DNA of 64,000 bases from Herbaspirillum robiniae. GTDB lineage: Bacteria > Pseudomonadota > Gammaproteobacteria > Burkholderiales > Burkholderiaceae_D. The stretch lies in NCBI RefSeq assembly GCF_002213415.1, contig NZ_NJGU01000001.1, positions 310,001 to 374,000 on the forward strand. Direction: 5' to 3'. The translations under genes were made by a program, and so were the position numbers. The notes beneath the pieces were generated by a model. It did not search any database, was not told where the DNA came from, and saw only the letters and a list, made by a program, of their open reading frames with translations. Numbering within the stretch: the stretch's first letter is position 1; every line of letters begins with the position of its first letter. Shown here one piece after another: positions 8,612 to 17,499 of the stretch.

Positions 8612-9502
8612 ATGGACCCGATCAGCGATCTTGAATTCTTCACGCGCCTGGTGCGCTACGGCAGCCTGTCGGCGCTGGCGCGCGACCTCGGCGTGACGCC
8701 GCCGGCGGTCAGCTCACGGCTGGCCCTGCTGGAAAAGCGCCTGGGCGTGCGCCTGCTCAACCGCACCACGCGGCGACTGACCATGACGCAGGAGGGCGAG
8801 CTCTATCTGGGCACCGGATCGCGGCTGCTGGAAGAGGTGCAGGAGCTGGAGCGCATGGTGTCGAGCAGCCGCGAGGTGCCGCGCGGCCTGCTGAAGGTGA
8901 ATGCCACCTTCGGTTTCGGGCGGCGCCATATCGTGCCGGCGCTGTCGGCGTTTCGCCGGCAGTATCCCGAGGTCGAGGTGCAGCTGGATTTGACCGACCG
9001 GCCGATGAACCTGGCCGAGTCGGCCTTCGACGTCGGCATCCGCTTCGGCGAACTGCCGGACTCGCGCCTGGTGGCGCGTCGCCTGGCGGCCAACCAGCGC
9101 TTCGTGTGCGGCGCCCCGTCCTACCTGGAGCGCCACGGCGAACCGCAGTCGCCCGACGACCTGCGCAGCCATCGCTGCATCGTGCTGCGCGAGAACGACA
9201 CCGCCTACGGCACCTGGCATCTCAGCCGCGGCAAGCGACACGAGACGGTGAAGGTGCACGGCGCGATGAGCAGCAACGACGGCGAAGCCACGCTGCAGTG
9301 GGCGCTGGATGGTCACGGCCTGCTGCTGCGCTCGCAGTGGGACGTGCAGCAGTACATCGACGCCGGCCGCCTGCGCCGCGTGCTGCCCGAGTGGGACCTG
9401 CCGCCGGCCGACATCTACGCGGTCTATCCCGAGCGCCTGAACCTGTCGGCCAAGGTGCGCGTGTTCGTCGATTTCCTCGAGAAATCCGTCAGCTTCGCCT
9501 GA
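8612..9502 (+). CDS. LysR-family transcriptional regulator, divergent from leuC-leuD-transporter
   Basis: A 296-residue LysR regulator. The N-terminal winged helix-turn-helix (about residues 5-62) contains the typical SLSALARDLGVTPPAVSSRLALLEKRLGVRLLNRTTR-like pattern; the rest is the LysR substrate-binding domain (about 90-295). It is transcribed away from the leuC/leuD/2HCT genes, the normal arrangement for the regulator of an inducible pathway, and it has a dyad-symmetric A/T-rich candidate site in the shared promoter. The likely inducer is a hydroxycarboxylate handled by those genes. It belongs to the large group of LysR proteins with a short, strongly conserved effector domain (PVEVQLDLTDRPMNLAESAFDVGIRFG), so specificity cannot be told. 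Confidence 0.92.
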   Translation: MDPISDLEFFTRLVRYGSLSALARDLGVTPPAVSSRLALLEKRLGVRLLNRTTRRLTMTQEGELYLGTGSRLLEEVQELERMVSSSREVPRGLLKVNATFGFGRRHIVPALSAFRRQYPEVEVQLDLTDRPMNLAESAFDVGIRFGELPDSRLVARRLAANQRFVCGAPSYLERHGEPQSPDDLRSHRCIVLRENDTAYGTWHLSRGKRHETVKVHGAMSSNDGEATLQWALDGHGLLLRSQWDVQQYIDAGRLRRVLPEWDLPPADIYAVYPERLNLSAKVRVFVDFLEKSVSFA

Positions 9503-9842
9503 GGCGAAAACGCGAGCGCGATGCCAGGATCGCTGCATCGCAAAATCGGATGCCTCCCCGCAAAGCCGCGTCCTGCGGCGTTCTTTTTGCTGCGCCGCAG
9601 CTCATTTCCAGCCTTGCCCGGCTGTAAGCTTGTGTAAGTTTCAAGCAAGTCCTGCGTAAGGTTGGGGTCGCACACTCGCGCCGTGGACAAGTGGGCCATT
9701 ACGCAAGCAATGCGGAACCAATATCGCACGTTGTGTAAACCGGGGATGGCTGTCGCGTAGGTCACATCATCTCTGCTGCGTTCTTGCATAACGCCCCATT
9801 CGGCCATGTACCGAACCATCTACTAAAACCAAGGAGACAAGC
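9503..9842. other. 340-base intergenic region upstream of the MHS transporter
   Basis: No convincing gene. It contains the heptamer TGYGTAA three times (9631, 9653 and 9732, the first two 22 bases apart, two helical turns) and once inverted as TTACGCA (9699-9705). A strong ribosome-binding site (AAGGAGA) precedes the transporter start at 9843. I found no good sigma-70 promoter by eye. The repeated heptamer could be an activator site. Confidence 0.4.
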
Positions 9843-11507
9843 ATGACGACAGCATCAGTCAATACGACTGCGCGCGGCATCACATCCGAAGAGCGCAAAG
9901 TCATTTTCGCCTCTTCGCTAGGCACCGTTTTCGAATGGTATGACTTCTACCTGTACGGCTCGCTGGCGGCGATCATCGCCAAGCAGTTCTTTGCAGGCAC
10001 CGATCCCAACACCGCGTTCATCTTCGCGCTGCTGGCCTTCGCCGCCGGCTTCATCGTGCGCCCGTTCGGCGCGCTGGTGTTCGGCCGCCTGGGCGACCTG
10101 GTGGGACGCAAGTACACCTTCCTGGTCACCATCCTGATCATGGGCGCGTCGACCTTCATCGTCGGCATCCTGCCCAACTACAACTCCATCGGCATCACCG
10201 CTCCGATCATCCTGATCATCCTGCGCATCCTGCAAGGCCTGGCGCTGGGCGGCGAGTACGGCGGCGCTGCCACCTACGTGGCCGAGCACGCGCCTGAAGG
10301 CCGCCGCGGCGCCTTCACCGCATGGATCCAGACCACTGCGACGCTGGGCCTGTTCCTGTCGCTGCTGGTGATCCTGGGCGTGCGCACCTCGGTGGGCGAA
10401 GCCGCCTTCGCCGAATGGGGCTGGCGCATTCCCTTCCTGGTCTCCATCCTGCTGCTGGCCATCTCGGTGTGGATCCGCATGTCCATGAACGAGTCGCCGG
10501 CCTTCCTGAAGATGAAGTCCGAGGGCAAGGGTTCCAAGGCGCCGCTGACCGAAGCCTTCGGCCAGTGGAAGAACCTGAAGCTGGTGATCCTGGCGCTGGT
10601 GGGCCTGACCGCCGGCCAGGCCGTGGTGTGGTACACCGGCCAGTTCTACTCGCTGTTCTTCCTGACCCAGTCGCTGAAGGTTGACGGCGCCACCGCCAAC
10701 ATCCTGATCGCAGCCGCCCTGCTGCTGGCGACCCCGTTCTTCCTGTTCTTCGGTTCGCTGTCCGACCGGATCGGTCGCAAGCCCATCATCCTGGGTGGTT
10801 GCCTGATCGCCGCGCTGACCTACTTCCCGATCTTCAACGGCCTGACCCACTTCGCCAACCCGGCGCTGGAAGCCGCGCTGCAAAAGGCGCCGGTGGTCGT
10901 GACCGCGGATCCGGCCAGCTGCCAGTTCCAGTTCAACCCGACCGGCACCAAGAAGTTCACCTCCTCGTGCGACATCGCCAAGGCCAAGCTGTCGGCCGCA
11001 TCGGTGAACTACGAGAACGTGGCCGGCCCGGCAGGTTCGGTGGCCACCATCAAGATCGGCGACAAGGTCATCACCTCCTATGACGCCGCCGGCCTGTCCA
11101 AGGAAGACGCCGCCGCCAAGGACAAGGCGCTGTCCAAGGAACTGGCTGACGACATCAAGGCCGCCGGCTATCCGACCAAGGCCGATCCCGACCAGATCAA
11201 CAAGCCCATGGTCCTGCTGCTGCTGTTCATCCTGGTGCTGTACGTGACCATGGTGTACGGCCCGATCGCCGCCGCCCTGGTGGAGATGTTCCCCACCCGC
11301 ATCCGTTACACCTCGATGTCGATGCCCTACCACATCGGCAACGGCTGGTTCGGCGGCCTGCTGCCCACCACCTCCTTCGCGCTGGTGGCCTACAAGGGCG
11401 ACATCTACTACGGCCTGTGGTATCCGATCGTAATCGCCCTGGCGACCTTCGTGATCGGCCTGTTCTTCGTCAAGGAAACCGTCCACAACAACATCTCCGC
11501 CGAGTAA
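9843..11507 (+). CDS. Metabolite:H+ symporter (MHS) family MFS transporter with large external loop
   Basis: A 554-residue inner-membrane transporter of the MHS branch (ShiA, KgtP and ProP relatives). The start region ASSLGTVFEWYDFYLYGSLA and the motif GRLGDLVGRK after helix 2 are typical, as is DRIGRKPIILGG after helix 8. Most relatives are 430-450 residues; the extra length is a hydrophilic block at about residues 345-452 between the predicted helices 9 and 10, thus on the periplasmic side. It holds two cysteines (DPASCQFQF and TSSCDIAK) that could form a disulfide. The gene stands alone with its own promoter region and terminator. Substrate unknown; a mono- or dicarboxylic acid is a reasonable guess from the family. 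Confidence 0.9.
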   Translation: MTTASVNTTARGITSEERKVIFASSLGTVFEWYDFYLYGSLAAIIAKQFFAGTDPNTAFIFALLAFAAGFIVRPFGALVFGRLGDLVGRKYTFLVTILIMGASTFIVGILPNYNSIGITAPIILIILRILQGLALGGEYGGAATYVAEHAPEGRRGAFTAWIQTTATLGLFLSLLVILGVRTSVGEAAFAEWGWRIPFLVSILLLAISVWIRMSMNESPAFLKMKSEGKGSKAPLTEAFGQWKNLKLVILALVGLTAGQAVVWYTGQFYSLFFLTQSLKVDGATANILIAAALLLATPFFLFFGSLSDRIGRKPIILGGCLIAALTYFPIFNGLTHFANPALEAALQKAPVVVTADPASCQFQFNPTGTKKFTSSCDIAKAKLSAASVNYENVAGPAGSVATIKIGDKVITSYDAAGLSKEDAAAKDKALSKELADDIKAAGYPTKADPDQINKPMVLLLLFILVLYVTMVYGPIAAALVEMFPTRIRYTSMSMPYHIGNGWFGGLLPTTSFALVAYKGDIYYGLWYPIVIALATFVIGLFFVKETVHNNISAE

Positions 11508-11568
11508 GCGGAACCGGCCGCCACCGCCGCCATGCGGCGGCCGGCCGCTGCAGTATTCCTTCAAGCTT

Positions 11569-11605
11569 GGGCCGTTCGGGACTTCGGATCCGGACGGCCT
11601 TTTTT
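11569..11605 (+). terminator. Terminator after the MHS transporter gene
   Basis: GGCCGTtCGG and CCGgACGGCC form a stem with one mismatch around a loop that includes GACTTCGGAT, followed by six T. The T-run ends at the stop codon of the convergent LysR gene. The reverse orientation lacks a T-run, so it acts mainly on the plus strand. Confidence 0.7.
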
Positions 11606-12531
11606 CATGGGCGGCGCGTTTTCGGCGCCGGCTTCTCGGCTCGCCCCGCTTTCTCCCGCACCAGCGCCAGCAAGCCCTGCGCGGCAATCGACAGGCTGCG
11701 CTCCTTGGGCGTGACGATCAGCAGCGGACGCACCAGCTCGGGCGCGTCCAGCGGGATCGCCACCAGGTTGGGCAGGCGGAACTGGAACAGCGTCAGCTCC
11801 GGCACCACCGATACGCCCAGGCCGCTCTCGATCAGCGCCGCCACGGTAGCCAGGTGCTCCACCTCCAATCCGGTATTTACCGTGCCGCTGGGATGCAGCA
11901 TGGCCTCCAGGTGCTGGCGCACGCTGGTCGAGCGCGCCAGGTGGATCAGTTCGCAGCCGGCCAGCTGCGCCACCTTGATGCGGCGTTTGCCGGCCAGCTT
12001 GTGGTCCTTGCGGCAGACCAGGTAGAACGGGTCGGAGCACAGGGGATCGGTATCGAATTCGGTCAGGTTGGTCCCCGGCGCGGTCAGCGCGATGTCGGCC
12101 TTGCCGTGGCGCAGCAGGTCCAGGCACTGGTCGGAGATGGCGTCGAACAGCTCCACCTGCACGCCGGGATAGCGCGAGCGGTAATCGGCCAGCACCGGCG
12201 GCAGCCAGCCGGCCGCCAGCGACGGCAAGGCGGCGATCGCCACTCGCCCCTTGCGGCGCGCCACGTAGTCGCTCATGTTGGAGAACGCCGACTCGATGTC
12301 GGCCACCAGCTGGCGCGCCACTTCCACGAACAGCTCGCCCTCGGGCGTCAAGGTGACGTTGCGCGTGTCGCGCTCGAACAGGCGCGCGCCGGCGGCCGCT
12401 TCCAGCTTCTGGATCATGACGCTGAAGGCCGATTGCGAGACGTGGCAGCGTTCGGCCGCGTGGCCGAAATGGCGGCAATCGGCCAGCGCCAGGAAGGCCT
12501 GCAGCAGCCGGGTCGAGATATTGGTTTGCAT
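11605..12531 (-). CDS. LysR-family transcriptional regulator, divergent from the CitMHS operon
   Basis: A 308-residue LysR protein: N-terminal helix-turn-helix at about residues 6-65 (LLQAFLALADCRHFGHAAERCHVSQS region) and an effector domain at about 92-295. It is transcribed away from the CitMHS transporter and AtuA-type genes, with a palindrome-rich promoter between them, so it most likely controls them in response to a tricarboxylate or related acid. The N-terminal pattern is that of CynR/CbbR-like LysR proteins. The stop codon abuts the terminator of the convergent transporter gene. Confidence 0.92.
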   Translation of the reverse strand: MQTNISTRLLQAFLALADCRHFGHAAERCHVSQSAFSVMIQKLEAAAGARLFERDTRNVTLTPEGELFVEVARQLVADIESAFSNMSDYVARRKGRVAIAALPSLAAGWLPPVLADYRSRYPGVQVELFDAISDQCLDLLRHGKADIALTAPGTNLTEFDTDPLCSDPFYLVCRKDHKLAGKRRIKVAQLAGCELIHLARSTSVRQHLEAMLHPSGTVNTGLEVEHLATVAALIESGLGVSVVPELTLFQFRLPNLVAIPLDAPELVRPLLIVTPKERSLSIAAQGLLALVREKAGRAEKPAPKTRRP

Positions 12532-12550
12532 AACGCGGAGCGGGCGGGAT

Positions 12551-12587
12551 TGATTTGAAAATCAGATCAATTGATCGAAAAAATCAA
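12551..12587. promoter_or_regulatory. Cluster of TGAT/ATCA palindromes, candidate LysR binding region
   Basis: Three nested dyads lie side by side: TGATTT-GA-AAATCA (12551-12564), GATCAATTGATC (12565-12576) and TTGAT-N7-ATCAA (ending 12587). They begin 19 bases upstream of lysR and about 130 bases upstream of the transporter start. Several adjacent half-sites are what a LysR tetramer needs. Assigned by symmetry and position only. Confidence 0.6.
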
Positions 12588-12714
12588 CTTTACAACAAAA
12601 TCGGCGCAAACCTACACTCGCTCCGAATCTGCCCTACCTCCGCACGAGGATCGAACAATAAAGCGGGAAGGCGGAACGGCGAAGAAAAAATCGAACCAGA
12701 ACCCGGAGACACGC

Positions 12715-14016
12715 ATGCTAGCCCTGCTCGGCTTTATCACGATCGTCCTTTTGTTTACGGCCATCCTCACCAAGAAGATGTCGCCGCTGGTGGCGCTGAT
12801 CGCCATTCCCATCGTCGCCGCGCTGATCGGCGGCTTCGGCCTGCAAACCTCGAAATTCATCGTCGCCGGCGTCACTTCGATTGCGCCGGTGGCCGGCATG
12901 TTCGTGTTCGCCATCCTGTTCTTCGGCATCGTCACCGACGCCGGCATGCTGGACCCCATCATCAGCCGCATCCTCAAGACCGTCGGCAGCCGCCCCACCC
13001 GCATCGTGCCCGGCACCGCCCTGCTGGCGCTGCTGATCCACCTGGACGGCTCGGGCGCGGTGACTTTCCTGATCACCATCCCGGCCATGCTGCCGCTGTA
13101 CGACCGCCTGGGCATCGACAAGCGCATCCTGGCCTGCGTGGCGTCGCTGGCCGCCGGCGTGAACTTCCTGCCCTGGACCGGCCCGATGATCCGCGCCTCG
13201 GCCGCGCTGCACATCCCGGTGTCGGACATCTTCACGCCGCTGATCCCGGTGCAGCTGGTGGGCCTGGCCTTCGTGTTCATCGCCTCTTACCTGCTGGGCC
13301 TGAAGGAAGAGCGCCGCCTCGGCCTGGGCAAGGGATCGAGCGTCAGCTTCGTGCAGCAGCATGAGCTGACCGAAGCGCAGCAGAAGATCCGCCGCCCGCA
13401 GAACTTCTGGATCAACATCGTGCTGACGGTGTTCGTGCTGGGCGTGATGATCAGCGGCAAGATCGATCCGGTGGTGATGTTCATGATCGGCGTGGTGCTG
13501 GCGCTGATGATCAACTACCGCGACGTCAACATGCAGCGCGAGCGCATCGACGCCCACGCCAAGGCGGCGCTGCTGATGGCCAGTATCCTGTTCGCCGCCG
13601 GCGTCTTCACCGGCATCATGACCAAGTCCGGCATGCTCAGCGCCATGGCCAAGACCGCCGTGGGCTTCGTGCCGCCCGAGATGGCCGGCCACATCCCGGT
13701 AGTGCTGGGCGTGCTGTCGATGCCGCTGTCGCTGCTGTTCGACCCGGACTCGTTCTACTTCGGCGTGCTGCCGGTGATCGCCGAGGTCAGCCACATGCTG
13801 GGCGTGCCCACCATCCAGGTGGCGCAGGCGGCGCTGCTGGGCCAGATGACCACCGGCTTCCCGGTCAGCCCGCTCACGCCGGCTACCTTCCTCGTATGTG
13901 GCCTGGCCGGCATCGAACTGGCCGACCACCAGAAGTACACCATCCCCTTCCTGTTCGGCGCGTCGATCGTGATGACCATCGCCTGCGTCGTGCTGGGACT
14001 GTTCCCGCTGTTCTGA
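12715..14016 (+). CDS. CitMHS-family citrate-metal:proton symporter
   Basis: A 433-residue transporter with about 11-12 hydrophobic segments and the CitMHS hallmarks: start LALLGFITIVLLFTAILTKK, the HLDGSGAVTFLITIPAMLPLYDRLG-type central motif, and a second-half FDPDSFYFGVLP motif. CitMHS proteins import citrate complexed to Mg2+ or Ca2+ with protons. The open frame extends to 12571, but the ATG at 12715 has GGAG at a good distance and starts directly with the first helix. It is first in an apparent operon with two AtuA-type genes (34 and 1 base gaps) and is divergent from a LysR gene. The substrate may be another tricarboxylate or hydroxy acid. Confidence 0.9.
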   Translation: MLALLGFITIVLLFTAILTKKMSPLVALIAIPIVAALIGGFGLQTSKFIVAGVTSIAPVAGMFVFAILFFGIVTDAGMLDPIISRILKTVGSRPTRIVPGTALLALLIHLDGSGAVTFLITIPAMLPLYDRLGIDKRILACVASLAAGVNFLPWTGPMIRASAALHIPVSDIFTPLIPVQLVGLAFVFIASYLLGLKEERRLGLGKGSSVSFVQQHELTEAQQKIRRPQNFWINIVLTVFVLGVMISGKIDPVVMFMIGVVLALMINYRDVNMQRERIDAHAKAALLMASILFAAGVFTGIMTKSGMLSAMAKTAVGFVPPEMAGHIPVVLGVLSMPLSLLFDPDSFYFGVLPVIAEVSHMLGVPTIQVAQAALLGQMTTGFPVSPLTPATFLVCGLAGIELADHQKYTIPFLFGASIVMTIACVVLGLFPLF

Positions 14017-14050
14017 GGCGGCACGCAAAGCAACAAGGAGTTCAATCGCC

Positions 14051-15415
14051 ATGAACGGCACCACTGACACCAAGGGACGCGTCGTGCGCATCGGCGCCGG
14101 CGCCGGCTACTCGGGCGACCGCATCGAGCCGGCCGCCGAGCTGGCCGAAAAAGGCGACCTCGATTACCTGATCTTCGAATGCCTGGCCGAACGCACCATC
14201 GCCATCGGCCAGCAGGCGCGCCTGGCGGATCCGGACAAGGGCTACGACCCGCTGCTGGCCGAACGCATGCATGCGGTGCTGAAGACCTGCGCCGACAAGG
14301 GCATCCGCATCGTCACCAACATGGGCGCGGCCAATCCGCTGGCCGCCGCGCGCCGTATCCGCGAGATCGCCCGCGAGCTCGGCCTGCCGCAGCTGAAGGT
14401 CGCCGCCGTCAGCGGCGACGACGTGCTGCAGGTGGTCAGGGACTCCGGTTTCGCCATCGAAGACAACGGCCAGCCGGTCGCCTCGCTGGGCGAGCGCCTG
14501 ATCTCGGCCAACGCCTACCTGGGCATCGCTCCCATCGTCGAGGCGCTGCAAGGCGGCGCCGATGTCGTGGTCACCGGCCGCGTGGCCGACCCGGCGCTGG
14601 TGCTGGCGCCGCTGGTGCATGAATTCGGCTGGGCCGCAGACGACTGGGACAAGCTGGGCCAGGGCACGCTGGTAGGCCATCTGCTGGAATGCGCCGGCCA
14701 GGTCACCGGCGGCTATTTCGCCGACCCCGGCAAGAAGGACGTGGCCGGACTGGCGCGGCTGGGATTTCCAATCGGCGAAGTCAGCGCCGACGGCAGCGCG
14801 GTGATCACCAAGGTGCCGGGCTCGGGCGGCCAGGTCACGGCGCAGACCTGCAAGGAACAACTGCTCTACGAGCTGCACGACCCGCGCAGCTACTTCACGC
14901 CGGATGTGGTGGCCGACTTCTCGCAGGCGCAGATCGCCGAGATCGGCCCGGACCGCGTCGCCGTCTCCGGTGGCCGCGGCCGGCCGCGCACCGCCACGCT
15001 CAAGACCACGCTGGGTTACCGCGACAGCTTCACCGGCGAAGGCCAGATTTCCTACGCCGGTCCCGGCGCGCTGGCGCGCGCGCAGCTGGCGCTGGAGATC
15101 GTGCGCGAGCGCCTGCAGCTGACCGGCGTACAGGCCGATGAGCTGCGCTTCGACCTGATCGGCGTGAACGCCATCTGCGGCGCCGAGATGTCCGCCGCCG
15201 CGCCCGAACCGTTCGAAGTACGGGCCCGCGTGGCCGGCCGCACGGCGACGATGAAGGAAGCGGTGCGCATCGGCAACGAAGTCGAGACGCTCTACACCAA
15301 CGGCCCCGCCGGCGGCGGCGGCGCCACCAAGTCGGCACGCGAAGTGATCGCGGTGCTGTCGATGCTGCTGCCGCGCGAGCTGGCCAGGACATCCGTTCAT
15401 TTCGAGGAGAGCTGA
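14051..15415 (+). CDS. AtuA-family protein (acyclic terpene utilization-like, DUF1446)
   Basis: A 454-residue protein of the AtuA/DUF1446 family, start VVRIGAGAGYSGDRIEPA, with the family landmarks DYLIFECLAERT near residue 40 and VVVTGRVADPALVLAPLVHEF near residue 180. AtuA was named from acyclic terpene catabolism in Pseudomonas, but its biochemical role is not settled and many members lie in carboxylate-degradation loci. Classical AtuA proteins carry a C-terminal ferredoxin-like domain; here that piece is a separate gene beginning one base after this stop codon. A GGAG site precedes the ATG. The CitMHS transporter upstream suggests a role in breakdown of an imported tri- or dicarboxylate. 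Confidence 0.82.
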   Translation: MNGTTDTKGRVVRIGAGAGYSGDRIEPAAELAEKGDLDYLIFECLAERTIAIGQQARLADPDKGYDPLLAERMHAVLKTCADKGIRIVTNMGAANPLAAARRIREIARELGLPQLKVAAVSGDDVLQVVRDSGFAIEDNGQPVASLGERLISANAYLGIAPIVEALQGGADVVVTGRVADPALVLAPLVHEFGWAADDWDKLGQGTLVGHLLECAGQVTGGYFADPGKKDVAGLARLGFPIGEVSADGSAVITKVPGSGGQVTAQTCKEQLLYELHDPRSYFTPDVVADFSQAQIAEIGPDRVAVSGGRGRPRTATLKTTLGYRDSFTGEGQISYAGPGALARAQLALEIVRERLQLTGVQADELRFDLIGVNAICGAEMSAAAPEPFEVRARVAGRTATMKEAVRIGNEVETLYTNGPAGGGGATKSAREVIAVLSMLLPRELARTSVHFEES

Positions 15416-15416
15416 C

Positions 15417-15725
15417 ATGCTGCTGCGTGACATCGCCCATTCCCGCGCCGGCGACAAAGGCGACATCTCCAACATCTCGGTGATCACCTATCGCCAGGAA
15501 GACTATGCGCTGCTGGAGCGCGAACTGACCGCCGAGCGCGTGCGCGCACATTTCGCCGGCGTGGTGCACGGCGAGGTGGTGCGCCATGCGCTGCCGCACC
15601 TGGGCGCGCTCAACTTCGTGATGCGCCACGCGCTCGGCGGCGGCGTGACGCGGTCGCTGGCGCTGGACGCGCACGGCAAATCGCTGTCGGGCGCCATGCT
15701 GAATTTGCATCTGGGCGAAAAATAA
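15417..15725 (+). CDS. AtuA-related small protein (separate C-terminal domain)
   Basis: A 102-residue protein starting LRDIAHSRAGDKGDISNISV, the characteristic start of the C-terminal domain that full-length AtuA proteins carry. It begins one base after the stop of the AtuA-type gene, so the two are surely translated together and probably form one complex. Conserved features: the SRAGDKGD segment at residues 9-16 and LGALNFVMRHALGGG near residue 60. Function unknown beyond the family; last gene of the operon started by the CitMHS transporter. Confidence 0.8.
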   Translation: MLLRDIAHSRAGDKGDISNISVITYRQEDYALLERELTAERVRAHFAGVVHGEVVRHALPHLGALNFVMRHALGGGVTRSLALDAHGKSLSGAMLNLHLGEK

Positions 15726-16027
15726 TTCCGATGATCCGCCGGCTTTCAATAGCGGCGGAGCAGGCCCTGCGCATTGGATGACGCCCGGCCTTGACGCCGT
15801 TGATCGATTTTATCGACCGTTGCGGGCGCAAAGAGGGATGTTATGCGATGCGCCGCCACGCGGCTCGCCTCATTCATTGCATGGTGGAAATATAGGCAAT
15901 AAATTGCCGTTTCCCATCCACTGCAACTGCGGTCATTGCGGCTGTCCAAACGGGGCAAGATTTGGTATCGTCCGCCGGTTATTTATTTCTCGCACCGCAT
16001 CAGCGCCCTGCTGATCCTTCTCCCCTT
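15726..16027. other. 302-base intergenic region before purT
   Basis: No convincing gene; two short overlapping open frames lack family features and ribosome-binding sites. A small dyad TCGAT-TTT-ATCGA lies near 15806. The stretch 15885-15915 is A/T-richer than its surroundings and may hold the purT promoter. I recognise neither a purine riboswitch nor a PurR-type ACGCAAACGT box. Confidence 0.4.
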
Positions 16028-17239
16028 ATGAAAAAACCAACCCGACTCGGCACCCCGCTTTCCCCGACAGCTACCAAGGTCATGCTGCTAGGCTCCGGCG
16101 AACTCGGCAAGGAAGTCATCATTTCCCTGCAGCGCCTGGGCGTGGAAGTGATCGCAGTGGACCGCTATGAGAATGCGCCCGGCCACCAGGTCGCGCACCG
16201 CGCCCACGTGATCAACATGACCGACGGCGCTGCCCTGGCCGCGCTGATCGAGAAGGAACAGCCTGACCTGATCGTGCCCGAGATCGAGGCCATCGCCACC
16301 GAAACCTTGGTCAAGCTGGAAGAAGCCGGCAAAGCCCGCGTCATCCCCACCGCCCGCGCCGCCTGGCTGACCATGAACCGCGAAGGCATCCGCCGCCTGG
16401 CCGGCGAGACGCTGAGCCTGGCCACCTCGCCCTATCGCTTCGCCGACAGCCTGGAAGAACTGAAGGCCGCCATCGGCCAGATCGGTTTCCCCTGCGTGAT
16501 CAAGCCGGTGATGTCGTCGTCGGGCAAGGGCCAGTCCAAGATCGACGGCCCCGACGAGATCGAAGCCGCCTGGAACTACGCCGCCGCCGGCGGCCGCGTC
16601 GATGCCGGCCGCGTGATCGTGGAAGGCTTCATCGACTTCGACTACGAAATCACCCTGCTGACGGTGCGCTCGCTCAACGAAAACGGCGAGACCGTCACCA
16701 GCTTCTGCGAACCCATCGGCCACGTGCAGGTCAAGGGCGACTACGTCGAATCCTGGCAGCCGCACCCGATGCCGTCGGCCGCGCTGGAAAAGGCCCGCGA
16801 CATCGCCCGCAAGGTCACCGAGAACCTCGGCGGCCTGGGCCTGTTCGGCGTGGAGCTGTTCGTCAAGGGCGACATGGTCTGGTTCTCCGAAGTCAGCCCG
16901 CGTCCGCACGACACCGGCATGGTGACCATGGTCAGCCAGGTGCAGAGCGAATTCGAACTGCACGCCAAGGCTATCCTGGGCCTGCCGGTGAACACCGCGC
17001 TGAAGACCCCGGGTGCTTCCGCCGTGATCTACGGCCAGCACGACGCCCGCGCCATCGCCTTCGACGGCGTGGCCGACGCGCTGCGCATTCCCGGCGCCGA
17101 CATCCGCCTGTTCGGCAAGCCGGAATCCTTCCAGCGCCGCCGCATGGGCGTGGCGCTGGCCTCCGGCGAAAACATCGAAGCCGCGCGCATCCGCGCCAAG
17201 CAGGCTGCGGCCAAGGTGAAGCCGGTCATTCCGGAATAA
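16028..17239 (+). CDS. purT: Formate-dependent phosphoribosylglycinamide formyltransferase
   Basis: A cytosolic ATP-grasp enzyme of 403 residues that makes N-formyl-GAR from GAR, formate and ATP in purine synthesis, an alternative to the folate-dependent PurN. The N-terminal preATP-grasp domain holds [12 protein letters not shown] (about 19-30), the ATP-grasp core has [13 protein letters not shown] (about residue 160), and the metal site lies in [17 protein letters not shown] (about 285-301), all as in E. coli PurT. The frame is open from 15962, but the ATG at 16028 matches the family N terminus [13 protein letters not shown]. Single gene with its own terminator. Confidence 0.97.
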   Translation: MKKPTRLGTPLSPTATKVMLLGSGELGKEVIISLQRLGVEVIAVDRYENAPGHQVAHRAHVINMTDGAALAALIEKEQPDLIVPEIEAIATETLVKLEEAGKARVIPTARAAWLTMNREGIRRLAGETLSLATSPYRFADSLEELKAAIGQIGFPCVIKPVMSSSGKGQSKIDGPDEIEAAWNYAAAGGRVDAGRVIVEGFIDFDYEITLLTVRSLNENGETVTSFCEPIGHVQVKGDYVESWQPHPMPSAALEKARDIARKVTENLGGLGLFGVELFVKGDMVWFSEVSPRPHDTGMVTMVSQVQSEFELHAKAILGLPVNTALKTPGASAVIYGQHDARAIAFDGVADALRIPGADIRLFGKPESFQRRRMGVALASGENIEAARIRAKQAAAKVKPVIPE

Positions 17240-17263
17240 GCCTTAGGTCGCGCAGTTCCAGAG

Positions 17264-17300
17264 CCGGGTTCCGATGCAGGTCGGGACCCGGTTTTCTTTT
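17264..17300 (+). terminator. Terminator after purT
   Basis: CCGGGTTCCGA and TCGGGACCCGG make an 11-bp stem (one G-T pair) with loop TGCAGG, followed by TTTTCTTTT. It is a strong intrinsic terminator on the plus strand. Confidence 0.92.
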
Positions 17301-17455
17301 GTCTGCAGCGGCAATGCGCCGGGGCATGGGCGATCTGCGTTTCGTCGTGCCGATCAAAATCAGCCCCCGGCCTGCGCCGGCATGACGGAGGCTTATCAGG
17401 CCGCGTCCATGCCGCTCATCAAAACGATATAAACAGTTCTCTCGCCAACGCTGGG

Positions 17456-17461
17456 TATAAT
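17456..17461 (+). promoter_or_regulatory. Likely -10 element of the nadB promoter
   Basis: A perfect TATAAT lies 38 bases upstream of the nadB start codon. No good -35 hexamer is seen at 16-18 bases, so the promoter may need an activator or be only moderate. Confidence 0.4.
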
Positions 17462-17499
17462 CAGCGCCTCCCACCACAACAGCAGTGTTGCTCACGATC

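Noticed and set aside
9424..9819. 131-codon minus-strand open frame partly in an intergenic region
   Set aside because: No domain, no ribosome-binding site, and it overlaps the end of a LysR gene; the region is better read as a promoter.
15746..16014. Two short open frames before purT
   Set aside because: Opposite strands, no family match by eye, no ribosome-binding sites.
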